DNA of 37,454 nucleotides from Streptomyces hygroscopicus subsp. hygroscopicus (GTDB taxonomy: Bacteria > Actinomycetota > Actinomycetes > Streptomycetales > Streptomycetaceae). The notes beneath the pieces are model-generated. The model did not search any database and had not been told where the DNA came from. It saw nothing but the letters and a program-made list of their open reading frames with translations. Where the stretch lies: positions 1 through 37,454 of the forward strand of contig NZ_BBOX01000262.1 in the NCBI RefSeq assembly GCF_001553455.1, written 5' to 3'. The translations under genes and the position numbers were made by a program. Of the stretch, positions 16,705-27,729 are shown one piece after another (position 1 is the stretch's first letter; each line of letters begins with the position of its first letter).

Positions 16705-17775
16705 TCAGCCCGCGGCCGCGAGCTTGGCGGCCGCGTCGGCGTCGACGCACGCCTGGATGACCGGATCGAGTTCGCCGTCGAGCACCTGGTCCAAGTTGTA
16801 CGCCTTGAAACCGACCCGATGGTCCGAGATCCGGTTTTCCGGGTAGTTGTACGTACGGATGCGCTCGGACCGGTCGACGGTGCGGACCTGGCTGCGGCGC
16901 GCGTCCGACGCCTCCCGCTCGGCCTCTTCCTGGGCCGCGGCCAGCAGCCGCGAGCGCAGGATGCGCAGCGCCTGCTCCTTGTTCTGGAGCTGGCTCTTCT
17001 CGTTCTGGCAGGAGACGACGATGCCGGTGGGCAGGTGGGTGATGCGCACCGCGGAGTCGGTGGTGTTGACCGACTGGCCGCCGGGGCCGGAGGAGCGGTA
17101 GACGTCGATCCGCAGGTCATTGGGGCCGATCTCGACCTCGACCTCCTCGGCCTCGGGCGTGACCAGCACCCCGGCCGCGGAGGTGTGGATACGGCCCTGG
17201 GACTCGGTGGCGGGCACCCGCTGCACCCGGTGCACCCCGCCCTCGTACTTCAGCCGGGCCCAGACGCCCTGGCCGGGCTCGGCGGTGCCCCTGGCCTTGA
17301 CCGCGACCTGGACGTCCTTGTAGCCGCCGAGGTCGGATTCGTTGGCGTCGAGGATCTCGGTCTTCCAGCCGACGCGCTCGGCGTACCGCAGGTACATCCG
17401 CAGCAGGTCGCCGGCGAACAGCGCGGACTCCTCACCGCCCTCGCCGGCCTTGACCTCCAGGATGACGTCCTTGTCGTCGCTCGGGTCGCGGGGGACGAGC
17501 AGCAGCCGCAGCCGGTCGGTCAGCTCCTCGCGGCCCAGCTCCAGCTCCTTGAGCTCGTCCGCGAAGTCGGGGTCGTCCCTGGCCAGCTCCCGGGCGGTCT
17601 CGATGTCCTCCCCCGCCTGCTTCCAGGCGCGGTAGGCGGCGATGACCGGGGTCAGCTCGGCATAGCGCTTGTTGAGCCGCCGCGCCTCCCGCTGGTCGGC
17701 GTGGACCGCGGGGTCGGCGAGCCGCTTCTCGAGGTCGGCGTGTTCGCCGATGAGTTCCTCGACCGCCTCGAACAT
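16705..17775 (-). CDS. prfA: Peptide chain release factor 1
   Basis: RF1 ends translation at UAA and UAG. The 356-residue protein shows the UAG/UAA-specific tripeptide Pro-Ala-Thr at 188-190 (in HRVQRVPATESQGR) and the hydrolysis motif Gly-Gly-Gln at 232-234 in SSGPGGQSVNTTDSAVR. ATG 17775 gives MFEAVEELIGEHADLEKRL. The gene order rpmE-prfA-prmC is common in bacteria. A hairpin terminator lies upstream, between rpmE and prfA, so prfA should have its own promoter or depend on read-through. Confidence 0.98.
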   Translation of the reverse strand: MFEAVEELIGEHADLEKRLADPAVHADQREARRLNKRYAELTPVIAAYRAWKQAGEDIETARELARDDPDFADELKELELGREELTDRLRLLLVPRDPSDDKDVILEVKAGEGGEESALFAGDLLRMYLRYAERVGWKTEILDANESDLGGYKDVQVAVKARGTAEPGQGVWARLKYEGGVHRVQRVPATESQGRIHTSAAGVLVTPEAEEVEVEIGPNDLRIDVYRSSGPGGQSVNTTDSAVRITHLPTGIVVSCQNEKSQLQNKEQALRILRSRLLAAAQEEAEREASDARRSQVRTVDRSERIRTYNYPENRISDHRVGFKAYNLDQVLDGELDPVIQACVDADAAAKLAAAG

Positions 17776-17858
17776 CGGAGGGCTCCCTGGGTGGTCTGCG
17801 GGGTGGCGTGCGGAAGAAGTGCCGGGACGGCCGGTGACGACGGCCGGTGACGACAAAA

Positions 17859-17902
17859 CGCCGGTCCGGTCGCCCCCGGGGAGGGGTGACCGAAGACCGG
17901 CG
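17859..17902 (-). terminator. Rho-independent-type terminator after rpmE
   Basis: A long stem pairs CGCCGGTC-CGGTCGCCCC with GGGGTGACCG-AA-GACCGGCG, with one G-U pair and a two-base bulge. On the minus strand it is followed by TTTTGTCG. It sits 12 bp beyond the rpmE stop. Confidence 0.8.
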
Positions 17903-17914
17903 CCGTGCGGGTCG

Positions 17915-18139
17915 CTACTTCTTGGCGGACCCGGCGTTCTTGCCGAAACGGGCCTCGAACCGCGCCACGCGGCCACCGGTGTCGAGGATCTTCTGCTTGC
18001 CCGTGTAGAACGGGTGGCACTCGGAGCAGATGTCCGCGCGGATGGTGCCGCCGCCCACGGTGGAGCGGGTGGTGAAGGAGGCGCCACAGGTGCAGCTGAC
18101 CTGCGTCTCGACGTACTCCGGGTGGATGTCGCGCTTCAA
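17915..18139 (-). CDS. rpmE: 50S ribosomal protein bL31 (zinc-binding form)
   Basis: Ribosomal protein of the large subunit, 74 residues. It begins MKRDIHPEY and carries the zinc-ribbon cysteines: SCTCGASF (two Cys) and DICSECHPFYTGKQK (two Cys). This is the C+ form, used when zinc is sufficient; streptomycetes usually have a second, cysteine-free copy elsewhere. The start codon is TTG at 18139 with AGGAG in ideal position (AGGAGATTCCC). A terminator follows, so it is probably a single-gene transcript. Confidence 0.97.
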   Translation of the reverse strand: MKRDIHPEYVETQVSCTCGASFTTRSTVGGGTIRADICSECHPFYTGKQKILDTGGRVARFEARFGKNAGSAKK

Positions 18140-18217
18140 GGGAATCTCCTAGGTTCGGGAGGGCACCGGGTCGACGGGCGGGTTGCCTGTCGTGAACCGG
18201 GACCGACGATCCAGTCT

Positions 18218-18229
18218 GCCAGTACTGGC
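18218..18229. promoter_or_regulatory. 12-bp perfect palindrome upstream of rpmE
   Basis: GCCAGTACTGGC reads the same on both strands. It lies about 80 bp upstream of the rpmE start, between the LCP terminator and rpmE. It could be an operator half-pair; no matching regulator is recognised, and I do not see a clear sigma-R (GGAAT/GTT) promoter. Confidence 0.3.
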
Positions 18230-18244
18230 CGCATCCCCCAAAAC

Positions 18245-18280
18245 CGGGGGTCGCACCGGGATATTCCCGGCCCTCCCCCG
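18245..18280 (-). terminator. Terminator after the LCP gene
   Basis: An inner stem CCGGGA-TAT-TCCCGG (18256-18270) is enclosed by CGGGGG/CCCCCG (18245-18250 and 18275-18280). On the minus strand it is followed by GTTTTGG. It lies 14 bp beyond the LCP stop. Confidence 0.7.
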
Positions 18281-18294
18281 AACGCTACCGGACG

Positions 18295-19419
18295 CTACCG
18301 GACGACCTTGCCGGCGCTGGTGGCGTCGCCCGCGGAGCCCTTCGTGGCGGAGGCGGGGACCGGCCGGTCGTGGCGGAGCGCGTCCCAGATCAGACCGGCC
18401 TTCTTCGCCATGGGCAGCACCCGGGCCGGGTTCTGCGGGTCGTACCGCACCGGCAGCGTGGTCATCTTCATGTCGCCCGAGCCGATGCCCCTCAGCGATT
18501 CGGCGAAGCCCTTCAGCTTGCTCACCGAGGCCAGCTCGGAGTCGGTGGTGAGGGCCTTGGTGGAGGTGTCGGCGAGGTCGTAGAGCTTCTTGGGGTTGCC
18601 GAAGATGTCGACGTGCTTGACCTGGTCCAGCAGCGCCTTGACGAACGCCTGCTGGAGCTTGATCCGGCCCAGGTCGCTGCCGTCGCCGACACCGTGCCGG
18701 GTGCGCACCAGGCCCAGGGACTGCTCGCCGTCGAGGGTGTGCCGGCCGGGCTCGAGGTCGAGGTGGCTCTTGGTGTCGTGGATCGGGGCGGTGGTGGTGA
18801 TGTCGACGCCGCCCAGGTCGTTGATCAGCTGCTTGAAGCCGGAGAAGTCGACCTCGAGGAAGTGGTCCATGCGGATGCCCGTCATGGACTCCACCGTCTT
18901 GATGGTGCAGGCCGGGCCGCCGACCTCGTAGGCGCTGTTGAACATGGCCCCCTGCACGGCGGGCGTCCGCTGTCCGTCCTTCGTGGCGCAGGAGGGCCGG
19001 TCTATGAGGGTGTCGCGCGGAATGCTGACGACGTCGGCCTTCTGGTGGCCCTTGAAGACGTGGACGATCATCGCCGTGTCGGAACGGGAGGTGCCCTCGT
19101 CCTTGCCGTACTCGGCGTTCTTGCCGGCCCGGGAGTCGGAGCCCAGGACGAGGATGTCCATCGAGCCGTTGTCGACGTTCTTGGGGCGGTCGGTGCCGAG
19201 GGCGGCGTTGATATCGACACCGGTGAGGTTGCCGTTCAGCTGGTAGTAGAGGTAGCCGAGTCCGGCGCCGCCCAGCACCAGCACGGCGGCCAGCGTCCAC
19301 ACCGTGTAGAGCAGGGCCCTACGGCGCGTGCTGGGGCGCTTGCGGCGGCGGCCGGACGCGCTCGCGTGAGCGCGGCGGCGGCCCGGGTTCACCGGTGCTT
19401 TGCTGCTGTCCTCGGCCAT
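18295..19419 (-). CDS. LytR-CpsA-Psr (LCP) family cell-wall glycopolymer ligase
   Basis: LCP proteins attach polyprenyl-linked wall polymers to peptidoglycan on the outer face of the membrane. The 374-residue protein has a basic cytoplasmic head (RRRKRPSTRRRALLY), one transmembrane helix at about residues 35-60, and an extracellular LCP domain. Family motifs are MDILVLGSDSRAG, SRSDTAMIVHV, VVSIPRDTLID, GGPACTIKTVE, VDFSGFKQLINDLGGVDI and LGLVRTRHGVGDGSDLGRI, with the arginines expected to bind pyrophosphate. ATG 19419 is preceded by AGGAG. It is a monocistronic-looking gene, flanked by terminators on both sides. It could work on the polymer begun by the WecA/TagO-like enzyme; this is inference. 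Confidence 0.95.
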   Translation of the reverse strand: MAEDSSKAPVNPGRRRAHASASGRRRKRPSTRRRALLYTVWTLAAVLVLGGAGLGYLYYQLNGNLTGVDINAALGTDRPKNVDNGSMDILVLGSDSRAGKNAEYGKDEGTSRSDTAMIVHVFKGHQKADVVSIPRDTLIDRPSCATKDGQRTPAVQGAMFNSAYEVGGPACTIKTVESMTGIRMDHFLEVDFSGFKQLINDLGGVDITTTAPIHDTKSHLDLEPGRHTLDGEQSLGLVRTRHGVGDGSDLGRIKLQQAFVKALLDQVKHVDIFGNPKKLYDLADTSTKALTTDSELASVSKLKGFAESLRGIGSGDMKMTTLPVRYDPQNPARVLPMAKKAGLIWDALRHDRPVPASATKGSAGDATSAGKVVR

Positions 19420-19693
19420 GTGCTCCTCAGTTCTCTTTTAGCTGCCCGAGTACCCCCTGCCGTCACGGTCAGGCGTCGCGCCGCGGTGTGCGCGGTCTCG
19501 CGGGCTCCCGCTGTGCGCGGTCCCGCGGCGGTATCAGCCTGTGCTCCGGCCCTGTGTTCACGACCTGACAGATGGCAGGCCGGGCGCCAGGGTTGCATAC
19601 GGGCCATGGCCGGTTTTCGCGCGGGCCGCTCCGCGCGCCGTTCGTCCCCTTCGTCCGCCTTACCGCTCTGACCTGCGTTTTCGCGGGCGATAA
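19420..19693. other. Leader/promoter gap of the LCP gene
   Basis: No gene is supported here. The minus-strand frames are arginine-rich shadows. The segment should hold the LCP promoter. A TGATACC (extended -10-like) occurs near 19535 on the minus strand, but no convincing -35 accompanies it. Confidence 0.5.
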
Positions 19694-19735
19694 CACCACA
19701 GCGGCCGGTCCGTGACGGGTCCGGCCGCTGTGGTG
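19694..19735. terminator. Perfect 15-bp hairpin downstream of rho
   Basis: CACCACAGCGGCCGG (19694-19708) pairs perfectly with 19721-19735, and the 12-nt loop can add CCG/CGG pairs. No U-run follows on the minus strand. It is the second of two hairpins after the rho gene. Confidence 0.65.
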
Positions 19736-19760
19736 CGGATCTCAGTCGCTCCATGACGAA

Positions 19761-19789
19761 GGGCCTCCCCGCCCGTGGCGGGAAGGCCC
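19761..19789. terminator. Hairpin downstream of rho (proximal)
   Basis: GGGCCTCCCCGCC pairs with GGCGGGAAGGCCC (one internal mismatch) around three bases. It lies about 95 bp past the rho stop. The two hairpins in tandem probably end the rho transcript. Confidence 0.6.
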
Positions 19790-19820
19790 TCGGCGGCGGA
19801 GCGTGCTCCGCCCGTTACCG

Positions 19821-19880
19821 CATGTCTCCGCGGCTGTCCGCGGGTGTCCGCAGGTGTCCGCGGCTGTCCGCAGGTGTCCG
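19821..19880. repeat. Six tandem 10-bp repeats just after the rho stop
   Basis: Six 10-base units of the form C(A/G)(G/T)(G/C)TGTCCG run from 19821 to 19880, for example CGGCTGTCCG and CAGGTGTCCG. They end three bases before the rho stop codon and are untranslated. The 30-bp stretch is a direct microsatellite-like array. Confidence 0.8.
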
Positions 19881-19882
19881 CG

Positions 19883-22021
<2,139 letters not shown>

Positions 22022-22423
22022 GAAGGGTCCTTCCCTGGAGCGGGCGTCGGCCTGTCTGGCTCGGCGACCGGTTGTGCTGTCCGGCTGTGGTCCTTCCGAT
22101 ACGGACCGGGCCGGGGCGGTGGTCCGCCGGAGTACGGCGGAGAGATCAATTCATGGTTCCGACGCGACGGACGGTTCACTGGGATCCGCCACGCCGATTC
22201 CGGAGCGTGCTCGATACTGCTCAGGCAGGCTGCTCAGGCAGTGTGGGAGGCTCCCGGAAGAAGGGTGGTCCCGGATGGGGACACTGAGCACCTCGCCTCC
22301 GCATACATCCAAGAGGCTTCAAGTGCAGACTTGAGGTTAACACTACCGGATCCAACAAACATTCCCCCTCTCCAAGACCGGCTATCGAGTTTTCCCGTGT
22401 CCGGAGCGTCCCGGACCGCGGTG
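22022..22423. other. 402-bp leader between thrB and rho
   Basis: No gene is supported. On the rho transcript it contains a tandem 13-bp direct repeat (CTGCTCAGGCAG at 22217-22228 and again at 22230-22241) and a GGGAGGCTCCC dyad at about 22246-22256. An AT-richer patch at 22320-22375 (GGTTAACACTACC, plus strand) is the likeliest place for the rho promoter, but I cannot fix hexamers. Long rho leaders are known to take part in autoregulation in E. coli. Confidence 0.5.
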
Positions 22424-23338
22424 TCAGGTGAGCGGCAGGACGCTCGCCCCCCCGGCGTCGAGAGCCAGCCGGTTGGCCGCCCACCCCTCGCCCGCCAGTC
22501 GTGCGACCTTGTCGGCCGCACCGTCCTCGACCAGCGCGAGCACCGTGGGGCCCGCGCCGGAGATGACCGCGGGGACGCCGTCCGCCCGCAGTCGGTTCAC
22601 CAGGGCCACGCTCTCGGGCATCGCCGGAGCACGGTATTCCTGGTGCAGCCGGTCCTCCGTCGCCGCGAGCAGCAGCTCGGGACGCCTGGTCAGGGCCTCG
22701 ACGAGCAGTCCGGCGCGGCCCGCGTTGACCGCCGCGTCCACATGCGGGACGGTGCGCGGCAGCAGTCCTCGGGCGGTCTCCGTGAGCACCGGCCGGCCAG
22801 GGACGAAGACCACCGGAACGATGGAATCCGCAGGGTCCATCCTGATCGCCCGGGCGGCCCCCGCGTCCGTCCAGGCAAGGGTGAAGCCGCCGAGCAGACA
22901 GGCGGCGACGTTGTCGGGGTGGCCCTCGATCTCGGTGGCCAGCTCCAGCATCGCCGCTTCGCCGAGCCGCTCGGCGCCGCCTATGGTCACCGCACGCGCG
23001 GCGACGATCCCGGCGCAGATGGCGGCGGAGGAGGAGCCCAGGCCCCGGCCGTGCGGGATGCGGTTGGCGCAGACCAGCTCGAGGCCGCGGGGCTGCCCGC
23101 CCAGCAGGTCGAAGGCGGTGCGCAGGGAGCGTACGAGCAGATGGCTCTCGTCGCGCGGAAGCGTCTGCGCGCCTTCGCCGGCGATGTCGACGTGGAGCCC
23201 GGAGTCGGCCACCCGGACCACCACGTCGTCGTAGAGCCCCAGGGCCAGACCGAGGGCGTCGAAGCCGGGACCGAGGTTGGCGCTCGTGGCGGGGACGCGC
23301 ACTCGGACGGCGGCGGCGCGGAACGCTGGACCGGCCAT
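22424..23338 (-). CDS. thrB: Homoserine kinase
   Basis: Phosphorylates homoserine with ATP, the step before threonine synthase. The GHMP-kinase protein has 304 residues. Motifs are VRVPATSANLGPGFDALG (substrate side), the ATP loop IPHGRGLGSSSAA, the HPDN catalytic segment (EIEGHPDNVAACLLGG) and the C-terminal VISGAGPTVLAL. The ATG at 23338 follows an AAGGAG about 12 bases upstream. It is separated from thrC by 406 bp with hairpins, so it may have its own promoter even though the genes run in pathway order hom-thrC-thrB. Confidence 0.97.
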   Translation of the reverse strand: MAGPAFRAAAVRVRVPATSANLGPGFDALGLALGLYDDVVVRVADSGLHVDIAGEGAQTLPRDESHLLVRSLRTAFDLLGGQPRGLELVCANRIPHGRGLGSSSAAICAGIVAARAVTIGGAERLGEAAMLELATEIEGHPDNVAACLLGGFTLAWTDAGAARAIRMDPADSIVPVVFVPGRPVLTETARGLLPRTVPHVDAAVNAGRAGLLVEALTRRPELLLAATEDRLHQEYRAPAMPESVALVNRLRADGVPAVISGAGPTVLALVEDGAADKVARLAGEGWAANRLALDAGGASVLPLT

Positions 23339-23416
23339 CGCTCGGTGACTCTCCTTGTGTCTGCGGGGGATTGCTCGAAGAGGTACGGAACACCGCGGGG
23401 GCCGTGACACGTACGG

Positions 23417-23448
23417 CGACGCCGCGCAGAGGCGAGCGCTCTGCGTCG
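23417..23448 (-). promoter_or_regulatory. Stem-loop in the putative thrB leader
   Basis: CGACGC...GCAGAG and CTCTGCGTCG can pair with a small bulge around a 7-nt loop (GCGAGCG). It lies about 80-110 nt upstream of thrB. It could be an attenuator or just a GC-rich fold. Confidence 0.3.
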
Positions 23449-23650
23449 GGGCGGATTCAGTACAGCCTATCGAAGGAAGGTTCTGTGGCGACATAGGGCG
23501 CACGGGAGGCGCACGATGCGTGTCGCGCTCCCAGCCGTTATCCGCGACCACTCTACTGGAGCGTTCCGCGCGCCCTCATGCTTCTCTGCCACCACTTGAG
23601 TGGATCTTTAGAGGAATCTTCCCACGAGGCCGGGCGGGGCGCGCACGGGC

Positions 23651-23679
23651 CCGGCGGGCCGGGCCCAAAGGCCCGCCGG
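23651..23679. terminator. Hairpin downstream of thrC
   Basis: CCGGCGGGCC (23651-23660) pairs perfectly with GGCCCGCCGG (23670-23679) around a 9-nt loop. It lies about 65 bp after the thrC stop. No U-run follows on the minus strand. Confidence 0.5.
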
Positions 23680-23744
23680 AACCCCCGTCGCACCAGGTCA
23701 AGGCCCCGCCCGGGGCAGGGCAGCCCTGGCCGGGCCGGGCCGGG

Positions 23745-24863
<1,119 letters not shown>

Positions 24864-24871
24864 GATCTTCC

Positions 24872-26215
24872 TTACTCTCCGCTCACCCTCTGGTGGGTCT
24901 CCGCGGGGCCGTTGCCCGGCCGCTCCTCGCCCTCGACCCGCATGATGCTCGCGACGTCGCGGACGGTGTCGAGCCGGCGGAGCGCCTCCACGGTCGCCGA
25001 CAGCGCGGCGTCGCTCGCGCGGTGGGTCACGACGACGAGGGACGCCTCACCGTCCTTCCCCTGCTGGCGGACCGTATCGATGGACACGCCGTGCTCGGCG
25101 AAGACTGTGGCGACCTGCGCGAGAACTCCCGGCTTGTCGGCGACGTCCAGGCTGATGTGGTACCGCGTGATCACATCGCCCATGGGACTCACCGGAAGCC
25201 GGCTGTAGGCGGACTCACCGGGTCCGGTGGCCCCCGCCAGCTTGTTGCGGCAGGCGGCGACGAGGTCGCCGAGGACGGCCGAGGCGGTCGGCGAACCGCC
25301 CGCGCCCGGCCCGTAGAACATCAGTTGACCCGCGGCGTCGGCCTCCACGAAGACCGCGTTGTACGCCTCCCGGACGGAGGCCAGGGGGTGGCTCAGCGGA
25401 ATCATCGCCGGATGCACCCGCGCGGTGACCGACCGGCCGTCGGCGGCCCGCTCGCAGATCGCGAGCAGCTTGACGGTGCAGCCCATGCGCTTGGCGGAGG
25501 CGATGTCGGCGGCGGTCACCTCGGTGATGCCCTCGCGGTGCACATCGTCGAGGGTGACCCGGGTGTGGAAGGCGATCCCGGCGAGGATCGCCGCCTTCGC
25601 GGCCGCGTCGAAGCCCTCGACATCGGCGGTCGGGTCGGCCTCGGCATAGCCCAGGGCCGTGGCCTCGTCCAGCGCCTCGCTGTAGCCGGCGCCGCTGCCG
25701 TCCATCCGGTCCAGGATGAAGTTGGTGGTGCCGTTGACGATGCCCAGGACGCGGTTGACCTTGTCGCCCGCGAGCGACTCGCGCAACGGCCGCACCAGCG
25801 GGATCGCCCCCGCGACGGCGGCCTCGTAGTAGAGGTCCGCACCGCGCTGCTCGGCGGCCGCGTGCAGCGCCGCGCCCTCCTGCGCGACCAGCGCCTTGTT
25901 CGCGGACACCACGCTCGCGCCGTGGTCGAAGGAGGTGGTGATGAGGGAGCGGGCGGGCTCGATCCCGCCGATGACCTCGACCACCACATCGATGTCGCCG
26001 CGTTTGACCAGGGCGGTGGCGTCGGTGGTCACCAGCTCGGCCGGCACCCCTTCCCGGACCCGGCCGGGACGCCGCACGGCGATCCCGGCCAGCTCGACCG
26101 GGGCGCCGATGCGGGCCGCGAGGTCGTCCGCGTGCGTCGTCATGATGCGCGCCACCTCTGAGCCGACCACTCCACAGCCCAGCAGCGCCACTTTCAGCGG
26201 ACGCGTACGCATCAT
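24872..26215 (-). CDS. hom: Homoserine dehydrogenase
   Basis: Reduces aspartate semialdehyde to homoserine with NAD(P)H, the branch step to threonine and methionine. The 447-residue protein begins with the nucleotide-binding motif VALLGCGVVGSEVA. It continues with the catalytic domain (GIVNGTTNFIL, EADPTADVEGFDAAAKAAIL) and ends in an ACT domain at about residues 355-430 (ISLDVADKPGVLAQVATVF), which suggests threonine feedback control. Two adjacent ATG codons (26215 and 26212) follow a GAGGT site. A longer frame from 26236 lacks a ribosome site. The 95-bp gap to lysA has two small hairpins and no clear promoter. Confidence 0.97.
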   Translation of the reverse strand: MMRTRPLKVALLGCGVVGSEVARIMTTHADDLAARIGAPVELAGIAVRRPGRVREGVPAELVTTDATALVKRGDIDVVVEVIGGIEPARSLITTSFDHGASVVSANKALVAQEGAALHAAAEQRGADLYYEAAVAGAIPLVRPLRESLAGDKVNRVLGIVNGTTNFILDRMDGSGAGYSEALDEATALGYAEADPTADVEGFDAAAKAAILAGIAFHTRVTLDDVHREGITEVTAADIASAKRMGCTVKLLAICERAADGRSVTARVHPAMIPLSHPLASVREAYNAVFVEADAAGQLMFYGPGAGGSPTASAVLGDLVAACRNKLAGATGPGESAYSRLPVSPMGDVITRYHISLDVADKPGVLAQVATVFAEHGVSIDTVRQQGKDGEASLVVVTHRASDAALSATVEALRRLDTVRDVASIMRVEGEERPGNGPAETHQRVSGE

Positions 26216-26310
26216 CCGACCTCGTTTCTCATCCATCGCGTTCGTGCACCAGTCTCATGCACTGGACGGGATTTCCTATCCCGGGTCCAGTATCCGAGAT
26301 CCATTTCTCG

Positions 26311-27702
26311 CTAGCCGACATCGAGCCGCAGGAGATCTTCCTCCGTCTCGCGCCGGACGATCTCGCGCGCCCGTCCGTCACCCACGGCGACGACGGGCGG
26401 ACGGAGTGCGTGGTTGTAGTTGCTCGCCATCGAGCGGCAGTACGCGCCGGTGGCCGGGACGGCGATCAGATCGCCCGGCGCCAGATCGGCGGGCAGGAAG
26501 GCGTCCCGTACGACGATGTCGCCGGACTCGCAGTGCTTGCCGACGACCCGGGAGAGCATCGGCTCGGCGGTGGAGGAGCGGGAGACCAGCGCCACCGAGT
26601 ACTCCGCGTCGTAGAGCGCGGTACGGATGTTGTCGGACATCCCGCCGTCGACGCTGACGTACGTCCGCAGCGCCGGCAGCTCCTTGACCGTGCCCACCTC
26701 GTAGAGGGTGAAGGTGGTCGGCCCGACGATCGCCCGCCCCGGCTCGACCGACAGCCGCGGCACCGCGAGTCCGGCCGTCTCGCACTCCCGGTGGACGATG
26801 TCACGCAGCGCCTTGGCGATCTCCTGCGGCTCGCGGGGGTCGTCCTCCGAGGTGTACGCGATGCCGAGACCGCCGCCGAGGTCGATCTCGGGCAGCTCGA
26901 CGCCGTGCTCGTCCCGGATCTCCTTCAGCAGCCCCACGACCCGGTGCGCCGCGACCTCGAACCCGGAGGTGTCGAAGATCTGCGACCCGATGTGCGAGTG
27001 GATCCCGATCAGCTCCAGCCCGTCCAGCTTGAGCGCCCGCCGCACGGCCTCGGCGGCCAGCCCGCCCGCGAGCGGAATGCCGAACTTCTGGTCCTCGTGG
27101 GCGGTCGCGATGAACTCGTGCGTATGCGCCTCGACGCCGACGGTGACCCGGATCTGCACCCGCTGCCGCGTGCCGAGCCGCTGGGCGATGTGCGCGACCC
27201 GCGCGATCTCCTGGAACGAGTCGAGCACGATCCGCCCGACGCCCGCGCCCACGGCCCGCTCGATCTCGGCGGTGGTCTTGTTGTTCCCGTGCAGCGCGAT
27301 CCGCTCGGCGGGCATCCCGGCGGCGAGCGCGGTGGCCAGTTCCCCGCCGGAGCACACGTCGAGGTTGAGCCCCTCCTCGTTCAGCCAGCGCACGATGGCG
27401 CGGGAGAGGAACGCCTTCCCGGCGTAGAAGACGTCGGCGTCCTCCCCGAACGCCTCCCGCCAGGCCCGGCAGCGCGCCCGGAAGTCGGCCTCGTCGAGGA
27501 AGTAGCCAGGGGTCCCGAACTCCTCGGCCAGCGTCTTGACGTCGATCCCGCCGACGGTCGCGACACCATCGGCGTTCCGGCTGACCGTACGGGACCACAC
27601 CCGCGGGTCGAGCTGATTGAGGTCGGTGGGCGGCGCGGCGTAGTGCCCCTCGGGGAGGACATCGGCGTGACGGGGCCCGGCGGGGTGGGCGGAACGGCTC
27701 AT
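26311..27702 (-). CDS. lysA: Diaminopimelate decarboxylase
   Basis: Last enzyme of lysine synthesis: it decarboxylates meso-diaminopimelate with PLP. It has 463 residues. The PLP lysine is Lys96 in VFYAGKAFLS, the glycine-rich phosphate loop is DLGGGLGIAY, and the ornithine/DAP decarboxylase signature around GLNLDVCSGGELATAL is complete. The C-terminal substrate residues lie in GKHCESGDIVV and the ATGAYCRSMASNYN segment. ATG 27702 has only a weak ribosome site. It follows the ArgS-related gene by 27 bp and precedes hom, so lysine and threonine synthesis are likely co-transcribed. Confidence 0.98.
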   Translation of the reverse strand: MSRSAHPAGPRHADVLPEGHYAAPPTDLNQLDPRVWSRTVSRNADGVATVGGIDVKTLAEEFGTPGYFLDEADFRARCRAWREAFGEDADVFYAGKAFLSRAIVRWLNEEGLNLDVCSGGELATALAAGMPAERIALHGNNKTTAEIERAVGAGVGRIVLDSFQEIARVAHIAQRLGTRQRVQIRVTVGVEAHTHEFIATAHEDQKFGIPLAGGLAAEAVRRALKLDGLELIGIHSHIGSQIFDTSGFEVAAHRVVGLLKEIRDEHGVELPEIDLGGGLGIAYTSEDDPREPQEIAKALRDIVHRECETAGLAVPRLSVEPGRAIVGPTTFTLYEVGTVKELPALRTYVSVDGGMSDNIRTALYDAEYSVALVSRSSTAEPMLSRVVGKHCESGDIVVRDAFLPADLAPGDLIAVPATGAYCRSMASNYNHALRPPVVAVGDGRAREIVRRETEEDLLRLDVG

Positions 27703-27729
27703 GCTGGCTTCGCTGTCTCTCTCACGGTG

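Larger units (their letters stand above)
23339..23744. other. 406-bp gap between thrC and thrB
   Basis: No gene is supported. From thrC toward thrB (minus strand) it holds a hairpin at 23651-23679, then TAGAGT and TAGGCT hexamers (near 23550 and 23465) that could be -10 elements, and a further dyad at 23417-23448 in what would be the thrB leader. No leader peptide rich in Thr or Ile codons was seen. Confidence 0.45.

Noticed and set aside
26216..26310. Lysine or threonine riboswitch upstream of hom
   Set aside because: Only two 5-bp hairpins in 95 bp; far too short for a known riboswitch or T-box.
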